Assembly: GCA_018267155.1 (NCBI GenBank) | Contig: JAFDZE010000021.1 | Coordinates: forward strand, 1-47,285 | DNA: 47,285 nucleotides | Direction of reading: 5' to 3' | Source of the DNA: Bacteroidota bacterium | GTDB lineage: Bacteria; Bacteroidota; Bacteroidia; Flavobacteriales_F; PHOS-HE28 | Shown: positions 25,693-33,941 of the stretch, one piece after another | How positions within the stretch are numbered: the first letter of the stretch is position 1 | Layout: each line of letters opens with the position of its first letter | Notes under the pieces: model-generated | What the model saw: only the letters and a program-made list of their open reading frames with translations | Told to the model about the DNA's origin: nothing | Databases searched by the model: none | Program-made: the position numbers and the translations under genes

Positions 25693-28692
25693 TCAGGGCA
25701 GTTGTTCCGTCACCGTATTGTTCGGCGCGATGCTGCCAACGTTCAGCAGGATGGGATCACGGTCGTTCGCACTTCCGGTATATTTCACCTGCCCGTTCAG
25801 GTTCACGTCCTCCTGGAAGTACCCGTTCGCCGTGTTGTTCGGTGTGATGCTGCCCACCCGGATGAGTATGGGGTCGCGATCGTTCTGGCTGCCAGTGTAC
25901 TTGATGTTGGTGTTCCGGAACGAATTCCCGGTCCGGAGGACGCGGTATGCACCGACGGTCTTCAACGCATTGGTGCCGTACGTCCCGACCAGACCCGTGG
26001 TGAGATCGAGCGAGGTGGGCGAGGAGGAGAGCGCCACAGCCGTCCCCGTCATGACACCCAAATGGTTGCGATGACGGATGGCCACATGATAGGTGCCGGC
26101 CGGTACGGGCAGGGTGAGCGTGCTGTTGTTGTCCAATCCCACGATGTCCCCGTCGCTCTGGAGCAAGGCTGCCTGGGTGCGCACCAACGTTGCTGGCGTG
26201 GCTGCGTTACGCAGTTCCACCAGCACCCAGTCAACCACCGCATTATTTCCCGAAGTGGCAAGCACGGACGGGGCGATCGTCTCGCCTCCTCCTCCGACCT
26301 GGGTGAATCCCAGCGCGCTGAAGGGTTCGGTGAGTGGGAAAGAGGGCAGTGAACGCAGGTTGGCGTTCATCAGGCCGGTTCCGCTGACGAAGGGGCCTTC
26401 AAGGAACACCTTGGCAGCAAGCCTCACCGATTGCGGGATCACCGCGGATTCGGGCACCAGACCATCGTATGGCAGTGCACCGTTGGACGCTCCGGTGAAG
26501 GTGAGCAGAACCGAATAAGCGAGGCTGGTGGGGTCGAAACGGAAGATCGCACCCGAAGCATTGCCTCCGGAGCCTCCTTGCGTGGTGGTGCCGTACAGCA
26601 TGCCATCCGACCCCTGGAGCAGCGAACTCTGGGGCAGACTGCCCTGGTCCGTTACCGGGGCGATGTTGAGGTCGAATTCCTCGGTGTACGTGGCGGTCCC
26701 GATGTCCCAGCTGTAGATCCCGCCGGAGAAGCCCTGTCCTTCTTCGCGGAACACACCGTACAGCTTGCCGTTGGTGGCTTGCAGCAGTTCACCTCCCGGT
26801 GTGCCGCCCTCAAGTCCATTGAAGTTATAGATCGTGGTGAAGGTGTTGGAGCCCGGATCGAAGGAGAAGATGGTCCCGTAGTTCTCGGCGCCGCCCAAAC
26901 TGGTGGTCCCGTACAACAGGCCGTCGGATGCCTGCATCACATCGCCCAAGGGCTGCTTGCCGGTGGTGGCCAACAGGAAGTCCTTGCGCTTGGTGAGGGT
27001 GGTACCGCCCGGTACATATTCATACAGGGATCCCTGCGCGTTGCCCGCACCCGAACCGGTCGCACCGTACATCAACCCGTTGGTCGCTTTGAACAGACCG
27101 TTGACGGGGGCGTTGCCCACCAAGGTGGATGCGAAGTTCACTTTGACCGTCAGGATATTGGAGCTGATATTGTACTCGAACAATGTGCCGCCATTGGCGG
27201 TACCGCCAGCACTGCAAACGCCGTACAATTTGCCGTTGTCCTCCACCAGGCTGCCCAACGGGATGGTGCCTTTGCCATTGTCAAAATGCACCCGGGTGAT
27301 GAAATTGGAGTTGGTCGGGTCAATGCTGAACAGGGTGCCGCTGGAGAACTCGCCCCCCGCGCTCGCGAGCCCATAGAAGAGCCCGTTGCTGGCCTTGAAC
27401 AATCGCCCGTGGGGGTTGGCCCCGTTGGCGTAGCTGAACGGAAGCAGCACGGTACCGACCGAACCGGAGATGGTGTACTTGAACAGTGCTCCCTCGTTGC
27501 CGGTACCGCCGTCACTGGCCATTCCCACCAGCGTGCCGGAGGGGTCCTCGATCACGCTGCTCCATGGTGCGGACAGTCCGAGTGAGGCCATCTGAAGCAC
27601 GGGCGTGTAAGTGTTGGTGCCCGTATTGAAGGAGAACAGGACCCCGGCATTCGAGGTGCCGCCCGCGCTGGTGGTCCCATAAAGTTGTCCGTCACTGGCC
27701 GCGAACAGCCGCGAGAACGGTGCATAACCGATGCTGTTGTTGAGGTGCACCAGATCGGCATGCGCGGCACCGCTGATATCCCAACTGAAGATGGTGCCTC
27801 CACTACTTGAGCCTCCGGCCGATGCGGTGGCGTACAGGACCCCGGAAACAGCCGTGAACTCGGAGAGGGGGGCGCGTCCGGCACCCGTGGCCAGGAAGTT
27901 GTACAGGTTCGTGAAAACGTTACCACTGGTGTTGAATGAAAAGATGGAGCCATGGCCATTGGCCCCGCCGTTGGCGGTGAAACCGTACAAGAGGCTTCCC
28001 GACTGGGCAAGGCCGGTAAGGGGCCGATTGCCCGTTGTGATCGCCGGCAGTGCGGGGAAGTTGTACACCTTGGTGTTGCTCACGCCCCCCGCCGTGTACG
28101 AGAAGATGCAACCCGCCCCGTTCAGGCCACCAAGCTGGGTGGTCCCGTAGATCGTGCCGTTGCTGTGTACCATCAACCGGCCGCGCGGGGTGCTCCCCTT
28201 GCCCGTTGTCAGTCCATCGAAATCGAACTTCTTGGTGAGGGTGGAGGTGCCGATGTTGTACTCCCACAACGTGCCCACATTGTTGGCCCCTCCACTGCTG
28301 CACGTGCCGTACAACCTGCCGTTGTTCGCGATCACCGGGCCGCGCAGCGGCTGTGCCCCCGTGGTAGATGAATTGAAATTGTGGAGCACGGTGTACGTGC
28401 CGTTGGACGGGTTGAAACTGAAGAGCACGCCCACCCCACCTGTCCCACCGACCTCGGTAACCCCGTAATACAGCCCATTGCTCGCTTTGACCACATCACC
28501 CTTCGGTGTACTCCCGTCGAAACGCAGGAAGTTGTGCTTGGTGGTGAACACGTTCGATTCGGTGATCGTGTAAATGGTGCCCACACCAAAACTGCCACCG
28601 CTGGAGGTCATGCCCCAATAGGGACCTTGCGCCAGAAGAGGGTATGCGAAAAGCACGAGGGTGGAAAGGAGCACGGGAGCACGAAAGGACAT
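25693..28692 (-). CDS. Secreted GloVer-repeat protein with a tandem dockerin-like C-terminus
   Basis: A 999-residue protein with signal peptide MSFRAPVLLSTLVLFAYPLL. Most of it is some 14-15 repeats of about 50-55 residues of the form LYGTxxxGGxxNxGTLFxYN...LT, ending FxGxxGxxPxG. This is the choice-of-anchor GLOEO_VERRUCO (GloVer) tandem repeat, expected to fold as a beta-propeller-like array. After a separate domain (about 760-920) the last 75 residues hold two copies of VKYTGSxNDRDPIL followed by VGSxxPNNT, the second preceded by EDVNLNG. This looks like paired calcium-loop (dockerin-like) motifs and replaces the usual type A T9SS tail. It is probably a surface or released protein; the function is unknown. 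Confidence 0.82.
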   Translation of the reverse strand: MSFRAPVLLSTLVLFAYPLLAQGPYWGMTSSGGSFGVGTIYTITESNVFTTKHNFLRFDGSTPKGDVVKASNGLYYGVTEVGGTGGVGVLFSFNPSNGTYTVLHNFNSSTTGAQPLRGPVIANNGRLYGTCSSGGANNVGTLWEYNIGTSTLTKKFDFDGLTTGKGSTPRGRLMVHSNGTIYGTTQLGGLNGAGCIFSYTAGGVSNTKVYNFPALPAITTGNRPLTGLAQSGSLLYGFTANGGANGHGSIFSFNTSGNVFTNLYNFLATGAGRAPLSEFTAVSGVLYATASAGGSSSGGTIFSWDISGAAHADLVHLNNSIGYAPFSRLFAASDGQLYGTTSAGGTSNAGVLFSFNTGTNTYTPVLQMASLGLSAPWSSVIEDPSGTLVGMASDGGTGNEGALFKYTISGSVGTVLLPFSYANGANPHGRLFKASNGLFYGLASAGGEFSSGTLFSIDPTNSNFITRVHFDNGKGTIPLGSLVEDNGKLYGVCSAGGTANGGTLFEYNISSNILTVKVNFASTLVGNAPVNGLFKATNGLMYGATGSGAGNAQGSLYEYVPGGTTLTKRKDFLLATTGKQPLGDVMQASDGLLYGTTSLGGAENYGTIFSFDPGSNTFTTIYNFNGLEGGTPGGELLQATNGKLYGVFREEGQGFSGGIYSWDIGTATYTEEFDLNIAPVTDQGSLPQSSLLQGSDGMLYGTTTQGGSGGNASGAIFRFDPTSLAYSVLLTFTGASNGALPYDGLVPESAVIPQSVRLAAKVFLEGPFVSGTGLMNANLRSLPSFPLTEPFSALGFTQVGGGGETIAPSVLATSGNNAVVDWVLVELRNAATPATLVRTQAALLQSDGDIVGLDNNSTLTLPVPAGTYHVAIRHRNHLGVMTGTAVALSSSPTSLDLTTGLVGTYGTNALKTVGAYRVLRTGNSFRNTNIKYTGSQNDRDPILIRVGSITPNNTANGYFQEDVNLNGQVKYTGSANDRDPILLNVGSIAPNNTVTEQLP

Positions 28693-28821
28693 CGGTATGT
28701 GGGTAAGGGGTGGGACGGAGCGGTGTCAGCACCTTCGGAGCGGGTGAAAGTAAGGCGTTCGGGCCCTGGGAGCGTACGTTGTACCGGAACCAGGGACATC
28801 CTGCACTGGGATACTCCCCGC

Positions 28822-28829
28822 TACATTTG
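28822..28829 (+). promoter_or_regulatory. -7 box before the OlsF-like gene
   Basis: TACATTTG, a perfect TAnnTTTG, 16 nt before the proposed TTG start at 28846. This position supports a start downstream of it and rules out the longer open frame beginning at 28381. No good -33 TTG is seen at 19 nt. Confidence 0.7.
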
Positions 28830-28845
28830 GCCGAAGACCCGCCGT

Positions 28846-30621
28846 TTGAAAAAGAAACTGGTCGACCCCAATGAGCTGGCCAAGGCCAGTCACATGCGCC
28901 CGGGCGACCCGCGTTTGGCCCTGCTTACCGAGGTGAGCGGCCTGGGGCGGTTGGAGCGGCTCTACAACGAGATCGATCTCCAACCAGGAGATGACTTCAT
29001 CACGAGGTTGTTCGCCCACATGGAATTGGGGTTGGAAGTGGACGGCGATGACCTGGCCCACATCCCGGCCACGGGCGGTGTGGTGCTCGTGGCCAATCAC
29101 CCGTACGGTGCCATCGACGGGCTGGCGCTCATCGATGTGGTGCGGCGCGTGCGGCCCGAGGTGAAAGTGATGGCCAACTTCATGCTGCAGCAACTCGAAC
29201 CGCTCAAGGATCGGTTCATCGGCGTGAATCCGTTCGAGCAGATGAAAGCGCGGTCGAGCTTTCATGGTATGCGTCAGGCCATGGAACACCTGGCGGCCGG
29301 TGGCGCACTGGGCATATTCCCTGCTGGCGAGGTGAGCAGCTATCGCACCGAATTGAATGCGGTGGCCGACACCCGCTGGAAGGCGCCGGTGATCAAACTG
29401 ATCAAGAACGCCGGGGTGTCGGTGGTTCCCATCTGGTTCGATGGCGCCAACGGCGTGGTCTTCCACATGCTCGGCTTGATCCACCCCGAGTTGCGCACCA
29501 TCGCCCTGCCCGGTCAAATGCTCCGGATGCGAGGAAAGCGTGTGCGGTTGCGCATAGGCAAACCCATACTGCCCACCGATCACGCATCGCTGGGAGTGGA
29601 GGAGTTCACGCGATACCTGCGGGCCAAGACCTACGCATTGGGATCTGGTGTCCAGGTGAAGCGCGAGTTCTTCAAACCGTTACGCATCCCGCGTCGTCCC
29701 AAGGCCATCGCCCAGGCTTCGCACACCGGGGATCTGGAGAAGGAATTGGGCTCCATCGCGGATCTGCGCCTCAGTTCGCAAGGTGGCTTCGACCTGTACC
29801 TGGCACCCAGCGAACGGATCCCGCACATGCTGTACGAGATCGCGCGCCAGCGGGAGATCGCCTTCCGGGCCGTGGGCGAGGGGACCAACAAGAGTCTCGA
29901 TCGGGACGAGTTCGATCTGTACTACGACCACCTGTTCCTGTGGGACACCACCGCCCACAAGCTGGCCGGCGCATACCGCATCGGCGATGGCATGCGGATC
30001 ATGGAGCGGTATGGCAAACGCGGCTTTTACACGCATACGCTGTTCCGCATGCGGAAGCCGATGGAGCGTGTGCTGGGCGTGAGCTTCGAGCTCGGCCGCT
30101 CCTTCGTGCCCGAGGAGTACCGCCGTCACCGCCTCCCGCTGTACATGTTGTGGCGCGGCCTGCTCCTTCATGTGATCAGCCATCCGGACCACCGTTACCT
30201 GGTCGGGCCGGTCAGCATCAGCGGTACGTACAGCCATTTCTCCCGTGGGCTCATGATCGATTTCCTGCGCAAGCACCATTTCGATCATGATCTTGCGCGA
30301 TATATCCGGCCGCGCAACCGATTCATCGTGCGCAACGAGAAGGCTGATGGTCAGGCGTTGCTGGAGGCCAGCGGCGAGGACCTCCGCAAGCTGGACCGGA
30401 TCATCGCCGACATCGAGCCCGAAGGCAGCACCGTGCCCGTGCTCTTGAAAAAATACCTGCAACTGAACGCGAGGATCATCGGCTTCAACAGCGATCCCAA
30501 GTTCAATGATGCCCTGGACGGATTCGTTGTGCTCGATCTCACCAGGGTGCCGGCGAAGGTGATCGAGGACCTCAAGCGCGGTATGAACGACACGGCGTCG
30601 CCGGGGGTGGGAGCTTCCTGA
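28846..30621 (+). CDS. OlsF-like bifunctional acyltransferase (PlsC-type plus GNAT-type domains)
   Basis: 591 residues from the TTG at 28846 (LKKKLVDPNELAKASH...); ATG at 28894 is the alternative. The N-terminal half is a lysophospholipid acyltransferase-type domain with NHPYGAIDG (His-x5-Asp, as in OlsF/COG3176-type proteins) and the later block LGIFPAGEVSSY. The C-terminal half resembles the OlsB/hemolysin-like N-acyltransferase (LDRDEFDLYYDHLFLWD, HKLAGAYRIGDGMR, FELGRSFVPEEYR). In Flavobacterium and Serratia, one fused protein of this kind (OlsF) makes ornithine lipids; in Bacteroides separate proteins make glycine lipids. Here the amino acid used is not known. A perfect -7 box lies just upstream. 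The CoA-binding protein gene follows after 25 bp, probably in the same operon. Confidence 0.83.
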   Translation: MKKKLVDPNELAKASHMRPGDPRLALLTEVSGLGRLERLYNEIDLQPGDDFITRLFAHMELGLEVDGDDLAHIPATGGVVLVANHPYGAIDGLALIDVVRRVRPEVKVMANFMLQQLEPLKDRFIGVNPFEQMKARSSFHGMRQAMEHLAAGGALGIFPAGEVSSYRTELNAVADTRWKAPVIKLIKNAGVSVVPIWFDGANGVVFHMLGLIHPELRTIALPGQMLRMRGKRVRLRIGKPILPTDHASLGVEEFTRYLRAKTYALGSGVQVKREFFKPLRIPRRPKAIAQASHTGDLEKELGSIADLRLSSQGGFDLYLAPSERIPHMLYEIARQREIAFRAVGEGTNKSLDRDEFDLYYDHLFLWDTTAHKLAGAYRIGDGMRIMERYGKRGFYTHTLFRMRKPMERVLGVSFELGRSFVPEEYRRHRLPLYMLWRGLLLHVISHPDHRYLVGPVSISGTYSHFSRGLMIDFLRKHHFDHDLARYIRPRNRFIVRNEKADGQALLEASGEDLRKLDRIIADIEPEGSTVPVLLKKYLQLNARIIGFNSDPKFNDALDGFVVLDLTRVPAKVIEDLKRGMNDTASPGVGAS

Positions 30622-30646
30622 GCCGCGATCAACCCCGGATCTTCCG

Positions 30647-31009
30647 ATGGGAAAAACCACCCTCGTACTGGGCGCCAGCCTGAAAGCGGAACGCTACGGG
30701 AACATGGCCGTGCGTCGTCTGCGGGCAATGGGGCATCCGGTGGTGGCCGTGGGTGGGCGCGACGGATTCATCGGCGACGTGGAGGTAACGCGCGAAATAC
30801 CGGAGGGTGCGGCACCGCATACGGTCACGCTGTACATGAATGCGCAGAACCAGGGACCCTGGGAGGAGCGGATCCTGGCCTTGCATCCTGCCCGCATCAT
30901 CTTCAATCCCGGTGCGGAGAACCCCGCGCTGGCGAGCCGAGCTCAAGCCCTTCGGATCGAGGTGGTGGATGGCTGCACGTTGGTGATGCTGGGCTCTGGG
31001 CAGTTCTGA
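30647..31009 (+). CDS. CoA-binding domain protein (YccU/COG1832-like)
   Basis: A 120-residue single-domain protein with a Rossmann-like CoA-binding fold: KTTLVLGASLKAERYGNMAV at the N-terminus, then VVAVGGRDGFIGDVEV, VTLYMNAQNQ, RIIFNPGAENPAL and the end VVDGCTLVMLGSGQF. These are the conserved blocks of the family. The physiological role is poorly defined. It sits 25 bp after the acyltransferase gene, which itself needs acyl donors, but a functional link is only suggestive. It converges with the aminotransferase gene with only three bases between the stops. Confidence 0.88.
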   Translation: MGKTTLVLGASLKAERYGNMAVRRLRAMGHPVVAVGGRDGFIGDVEVTREIPEGAAPHTVTLYMNAQNQGPWEERILALHPARIIFNPGAENPALASRAQALRIEVVDGCTLVMLGSGQF

Positions 31010-31012
31010 CCT

Positions 31013-32191
31013 TCAGTTGCCGAGCACCTCCAGGATCACCGCGCACGCCTCCCGGACCTGTTCTTCGCTGATCACCAAGGGTGGTGCGATCCGGAAGGCC
31101 GTGGGGCAGCTGAGGAACCAGAAGCCGAGCACGCCGCGTTCCAGGCAGCCCAGCACCACCTGTTGTACAAGGTCCGCATCGCCGAGGTCCACCGCCAGCA
31201 TCAGCCCTTCGCCGCGCACTTCTTTGATGCGTGGGTGAACAAGCAACTGCTTGAACAGCGTGCCCATGCGCGCGGCGTTGTTCACGAGCCCCTCCTCCAG
31301 CAGCACCTCCAATGCCGCAAGGCCGGCCACACAGGGCAAGGGATGCCCGCCGAAGGTGGTGATATGCCCGAGCACGGGATCGCGCGTGAGCAGATCCATG
31401 CGGGCGCGCGAACTCACGAAGGCGCCCATGGGTAGCCCGCCACCAAGTGCCTTGCCCAGCACCAGGATGTCCGGAACAATACCTGAATGTTGGAACGCGA
31501 AGGGCTTTCCGGTCCGACCGAAGCCGGTCTGTACCTCGTCGAACACGAGCAGCGCACCTGTGTCGTTACAGCGCTGACGCAGGGCCCGCAGCCAGGTATG
31601 TTCGGGCACGCGCACACCCGCATCCCCCTGGATCGGCTCAACCACCACGGCGGCGGTATGCTCGCTGATGCGTTCCAGGTCGTCCGGGTCGTTGAAGGTG
31701 ATGTGGTCCGTATCGGGAAGCAGGGGCAGGTTGCGGTAACGTTTCGCCGTGTTGTCCGTCAGGCTGAGCGAGCCGTGCGTGGCGCCGTGGTAGCTTTTTC
31801 GGCAGCCGATCAGCTGCGTTCGCCCGGTGACGCGTTTGGCCAGTTTCAGGGATGCTTCAATGGCCTCGGTACCGCTGTTCACGAAGTACACATTGTCCAG
31901 CGTGGGCGGGAGGAGCGAGGCCAGTTCCGCAGCATAGCGGGTCTGGGGCTCCTGCATGAACTCGCCGTACGGGATCACGTGCAAGTACCGGTCGCATTGA
32001 TCCTTGATGGCGGCGATCACCTTGGGGTGGCGGTGGCCGGTGTTGTTCACCGCGAGACCCGCCACGAGGTCCAGGTAGCGTTTGCCGTCGCGGGTGAAGA
32101 TGTGGCATCCCTCGGCCCCGATCACATCCAAGGCGATGGGGTAGGGGCTGGTCTGAGCGAGGTGGCTCAGGAAGTCTTCATGCAAGGACAT
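31013..32191 (-). CDS. Class III PLP-dependent aminotransferase
   Basis: 392 residues from the ATG at 32191 (MSLHEDFLSHLAQTSPYPIA); the in-frame extension to 32239 runs through a hairpin and is unlikely to be coding. Fold-type I features: YLDLVAGLAVNNTGHRHP near the N-terminus, NSGTEAIEASLKLAKR for cofactor phosphate contact, YHGATHGSLSLTDN, LLVFDEVQTGFGRTG with the PLP-nitrogen Asp, and the Schiff-base Lys in LVLGKALGGGLPMGAF. The family covers acetylornithine, ornithine, GABA and related omega-aminotransferases; the exact substrate cannot be assigned. A GACTTTTG box (32197-32204, minus strand, one mismatch to TAnnTTTG) lies 5 nt from the start, implying a near-leaderless message. Confidence 0.88.
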   Translation of the reverse strand: MSLHEDFLSHLAQTSPYPIALDVIGAEGCHIFTRDGKRYLDLVAGLAVNNTGHRHPKVIAAIKDQCDRYLHVIPYGEFMQEPQTRYAAELASLLPPTLDNVYFVNSGTEAIEASLKLAKRVTGRTQLIGCRKSYHGATHGSLSLTDNTAKRYRNLPLLPDTDHITFNDPDDLERISEHTAAVVVEPIQGDAGVRVPEHTWLRALRQRCNDTGALLVFDEVQTGFGRTGKPFAFQHSGIVPDILVLGKALGGGLPMGAFVSSRARMDLLTRDPVLGHITTFGGHPLPCVAGLAALEVLLEEGLVNNAARMGTLFKQLLVHPRIKEVRGEGLMLAVDLGDADLVQQVVLGCLERGVLGFWFLSCPTAFRIAPPLVISEEQVREACAVILEVLGN

Positions 32192-32205
32192 GGGTCCAAA
32201 AGTCG

Positions 32206-32233
32206 GGGTCCGAAGCGACTTCACTCCGGACCC
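32206..32233 (-). terminator. Hairpin between the ECF operon and the aminotransferase gene
   Basis: On the minus strand GGGTCCGGAG and CTTCGGACCC pair at 9 of 10 positions around an 8-nt loop and are followed by CGACTTTTGG. It lies 46 nt after the stop of the Spy-like gene. It may end the sigma/anti-sigma/sensor transcript, or act in the leader of the aminotransferase. Confidence 0.5.
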
Positions 32234-32278
32234 GTGCATGTTCCCTCTTGTTGCTGGTTCTTGATCCCGGGAGACCGG

Positions 32279-32782
32279 TCATGGTCTTCCTTCGGGTCTC
32301 CTGCCACCGCCATCGCGCCGATCCTCCATGCGGTCGCGCACGCGCTTGATCAGCTCCTTTCGGAAATCGCGTTCCGCCCGGGCCAGCTTCACGGTCTTCA
32401 CAGCCCCGATGGTCTTCTTGAAGTCCGCCGCGTATTTCTTATGGATATCGAGTTCCTTCTGGCGCCCGGCCATTTCCTTGTCGATCGTGGCGCTGGCCTC
32501 GGCCTCGGTCAGGTCGGCATCGTTCTTCACGGCCTGGTGCATCGCTCGCATCTCCTTACGGTTCGCTTCCAGTTCCTTGTCGTACTGGTTGTACACCGGC
32601 CAGAACTTCTCGGCCTCGGCTGGCGTCAGATCAAGGCGCTGGGTGATGAAGGCCGTCTTCTGGGCCTTGATCGCCTGCATGCGGTCCTCGGGGATCGCGG
32701 GCATGTCGTCGTCCTGCGCGGATACGGCCGAGGCGGTGGCCAGTAGGAGCAGGAACAGGGCGTGTTTCAGTATGGTTCTCAT
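32279..32782 (-). CDS. Spy/CpxP-like periplasmic protein, probable sensor of the ECF system
   Basis: A 167-residue protein. Signal peptide MRTILKHALFLLLLATASAV...SAQ, then an almost all-helical, highly charged mature part with LTPAEAEKFWPVYNQYDKEL. This is the pattern of Bacteroidota proteins called sensors of ECF-type sigma factors and distantly of Spy/CpxP (LTxxQ) chaperones. The tail is Arg/Gly/Pro-rich (RRDGGGRRPEGRP). Its start overlaps the anti-sigma gene stop by 4 bp, so it is the third gene of a sigma, anti-sigma, sensor operon. A role in sensing envelope stress is inferred from that context. Confidence 0.8.
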   Translation of the reverse strand: MRTILKHALFLLLLATASAVSAQDDDMPAIPEDRMQAIKAQKTAFITQRLDLTPAEAEKFWPVYNQYDKELEANRKEMRAMHQAVKNDADLTEAEASATIDKEMAGRQKELDIHKKYAADFKKTIGAVKTVKLARAERDFRKELIKRVRDRMEDRRDGGGRRPEGRP

Positions 32783-33243
32783 TCCAATTCAACGATCAGG
32801 TCGGTGATGTCCTCGTTCTCGAGGTAGGCGAGGAGTTCGTCCTCGTTCAGTTGCAGGTCAACGGCACCCAGGTCCTCGTCCGTGAGTTCGTTCGTTCGGG
32901 AGAGGTCGAAGGCAGCGAGGACCTCCGCATCGTCCAGCGCGTCGAGTTCGCGGTCGGTCAGGGGTGTCACCGCTACGGGTTGAGCGGTTGCGTCGGGTTG
33001 TTGCGTGCGAAGCATCCAAAGACCGGTAACGGCCAAGGCGACCACCGGCAGGGCGATGGCCGCGCGCATCCACCACGTCCACGCGGGAGCGGACGAACGC
33101 TGGCGCTCGACGATGGCCGCTTGTACCTGGTGCGGAAAGCGCTCGAAGAAACCGTCCGGCACGGTGAACGGGTCCGTTCGTTTCAGCCCGTGCAACGTGG
33201 GCGCGAGGTGCTTCAGTTCGTCCATTTCGTCGGACCGTTCCAT
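32779..33243 (-). CDS. Putative anti-sigma factor, single-pass membrane protein
   Basis: 154 residues. A soluble N-terminal part (HLAPTLHGLKRTDPFTVPDGFFERFP, then HQVQAAIVERQR) faces the cytoplasm, one hydrophobic span lies at about residues 58-80 (WWMRAAIALPVVALAVTGLWML), and an acidic periplasmic tail follows (DRELDALDDAEVLAAFDL ... ITDLIVELE). There is no zinc-binding HxxxCxxC, so it belongs to the non-ZAS kind. It lies 46 bp after the ECF sigma gene and overlaps the Spy-like gene by 4 bp. Holding the sigma factor at the membrane is inferred from the gene order. Confidence 0.75.
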   Translation of the reverse strand: MERSDEMDELKHLAPTLHGLKRTDPFTVPDGFFERFPHQVQAAIVERQRSSAPAWTWWMRAAIALPVVALAVTGLWMLRTQQPDATAQPVAVTPLTDRELDALDDAEVLAAFDLSRTNELTDEDLGAVDLQLNEDELLAYLENEDITDLIVELE

Positions 33244-33289
33244 GGCTTCTTGCTCTATTGACCGTTCGTGTGCGCGAAGGTTTGATCCA

Positions 33290-33841
33290 TCATTCTCCGG
33301 TGACCCACTCCTCGATCTTCTTCACGGCGATGTGGTAGCTGCTCTTCAGCGCGCCCACGCTGGTGCCGGTCACCTGGCTCATGTCCTCGTATTTCATCTC
33401 GTCGAAGTACCGCATGTTGAATACCGCGCGCTGCTTGGCCGGCAGGCGCATGATGGCCTTTTGCAGTTTGAGCTGGATGGCGTCGCCGCTGAAGTGCTCG
33501 CTGTTGTCCAGGGTGGTGGTGAGCCGATCGAAGACCCGTTCATCGCTGGTGAACAGCCCACGCCGCATGCGGGCCAGGTGACTGATGCTCTCGTTGTGGG
33601 CGATACGGTAGAGCCAACTGTACAATTGGGCATCGCCGCGGAAGTTGCCCAGGCCGTTCCATGCTTTGATGAAGGTGTTCTGGAGCACGTCCTGCGTTTC
33701 ATCCGGATCGGTCACCATGCGCCGCACGAAACTGTACAGCCGCTGCTGGTGCTTGCGCACGATCAGGTTGAAGGCGTAGTGTCGGCGATCCTCCTGAGCG
33801 AACAGGGCCAAGAGTTCCTCGTCGGAAAGATCTGCGCTCAT
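33290..33841 (-). CDS. ECF-type RNA polymerase sigma factor
   Basis: 183 residues from the ATG at 33841 (MSADLSDEELLALFAQ). Region 2 is clear: AFNLIVRKHQQRLYSFVRRM and DPDETQDVLQNTFIKAWNGLGNF with WLYRIAHNESISHLARMRR. Region 4 has LPAKQRAVFNMRYFDEMKYEDMSQV and TGTSVGALKSSYHIAVKKI. The frame continues upstream for another 29 codons through a palindromic repeat to an ATG at 33928; I take the shorter form, since the extension would be repeat-encoded. It heads the sigma, anti-sigma, Spy-like operon and probably autoregulates it, but no specific promoter motif was identified. Confidence 0.92.
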   Translation of the reverse strand: MSADLSDEELLALFAQEDRRHYAFNLIVRKHQQRLYSFVRRMVTDPDETQDVLQNTFIKAWNGLGNFRGDAQLYSWLYRIAHNESISHLARMRRGLFTSDERVFDRLTTTLDNSEHFSGDAIQLKLQKAIMRLPAKQRAVFNMRYFDEMKYEDMSQVTGTSVGALKSSYHIAVKKIEEWVTGE

Positions 33842-33850
33842 CGGACCGTA

Positions 33851-33931
33851 GGTGGCTAGAGGCGAGAGGCGAGAGGCGAGTGGCAGAACTGTATCCACAG
33901 CGGCCACTCGCCACTCACCACTCGCCACTCA
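33851..33931. repeat. Palindromic element, GGCGAGTG type (intergenic copy f)
   Basis: Left arm 33851-33884 and right arm 33902-33931 are inverted repeats; in the best 26-nt core 22 positions match. Each arm is three to four units of GGCGAGAG/GGCGAGTG. It fills the gap between the ECF sigma start (33841) and the transketolase C-half stop (33942). The sigma reading frame is open across it and contains an ATG, so an N-terminal extension of the sigma factor cannot be excluded. Confidence 0.88.
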
Positions 33932-33941
33932 GAATTCAACT

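Noticed and set aside
26431..27585. A 384-codon plus-strand frame inside the GloVer gene
   Set aside because: Antisense to regular 50-55 residue repeats; its own repetitiveness is explained by the sense repeats.
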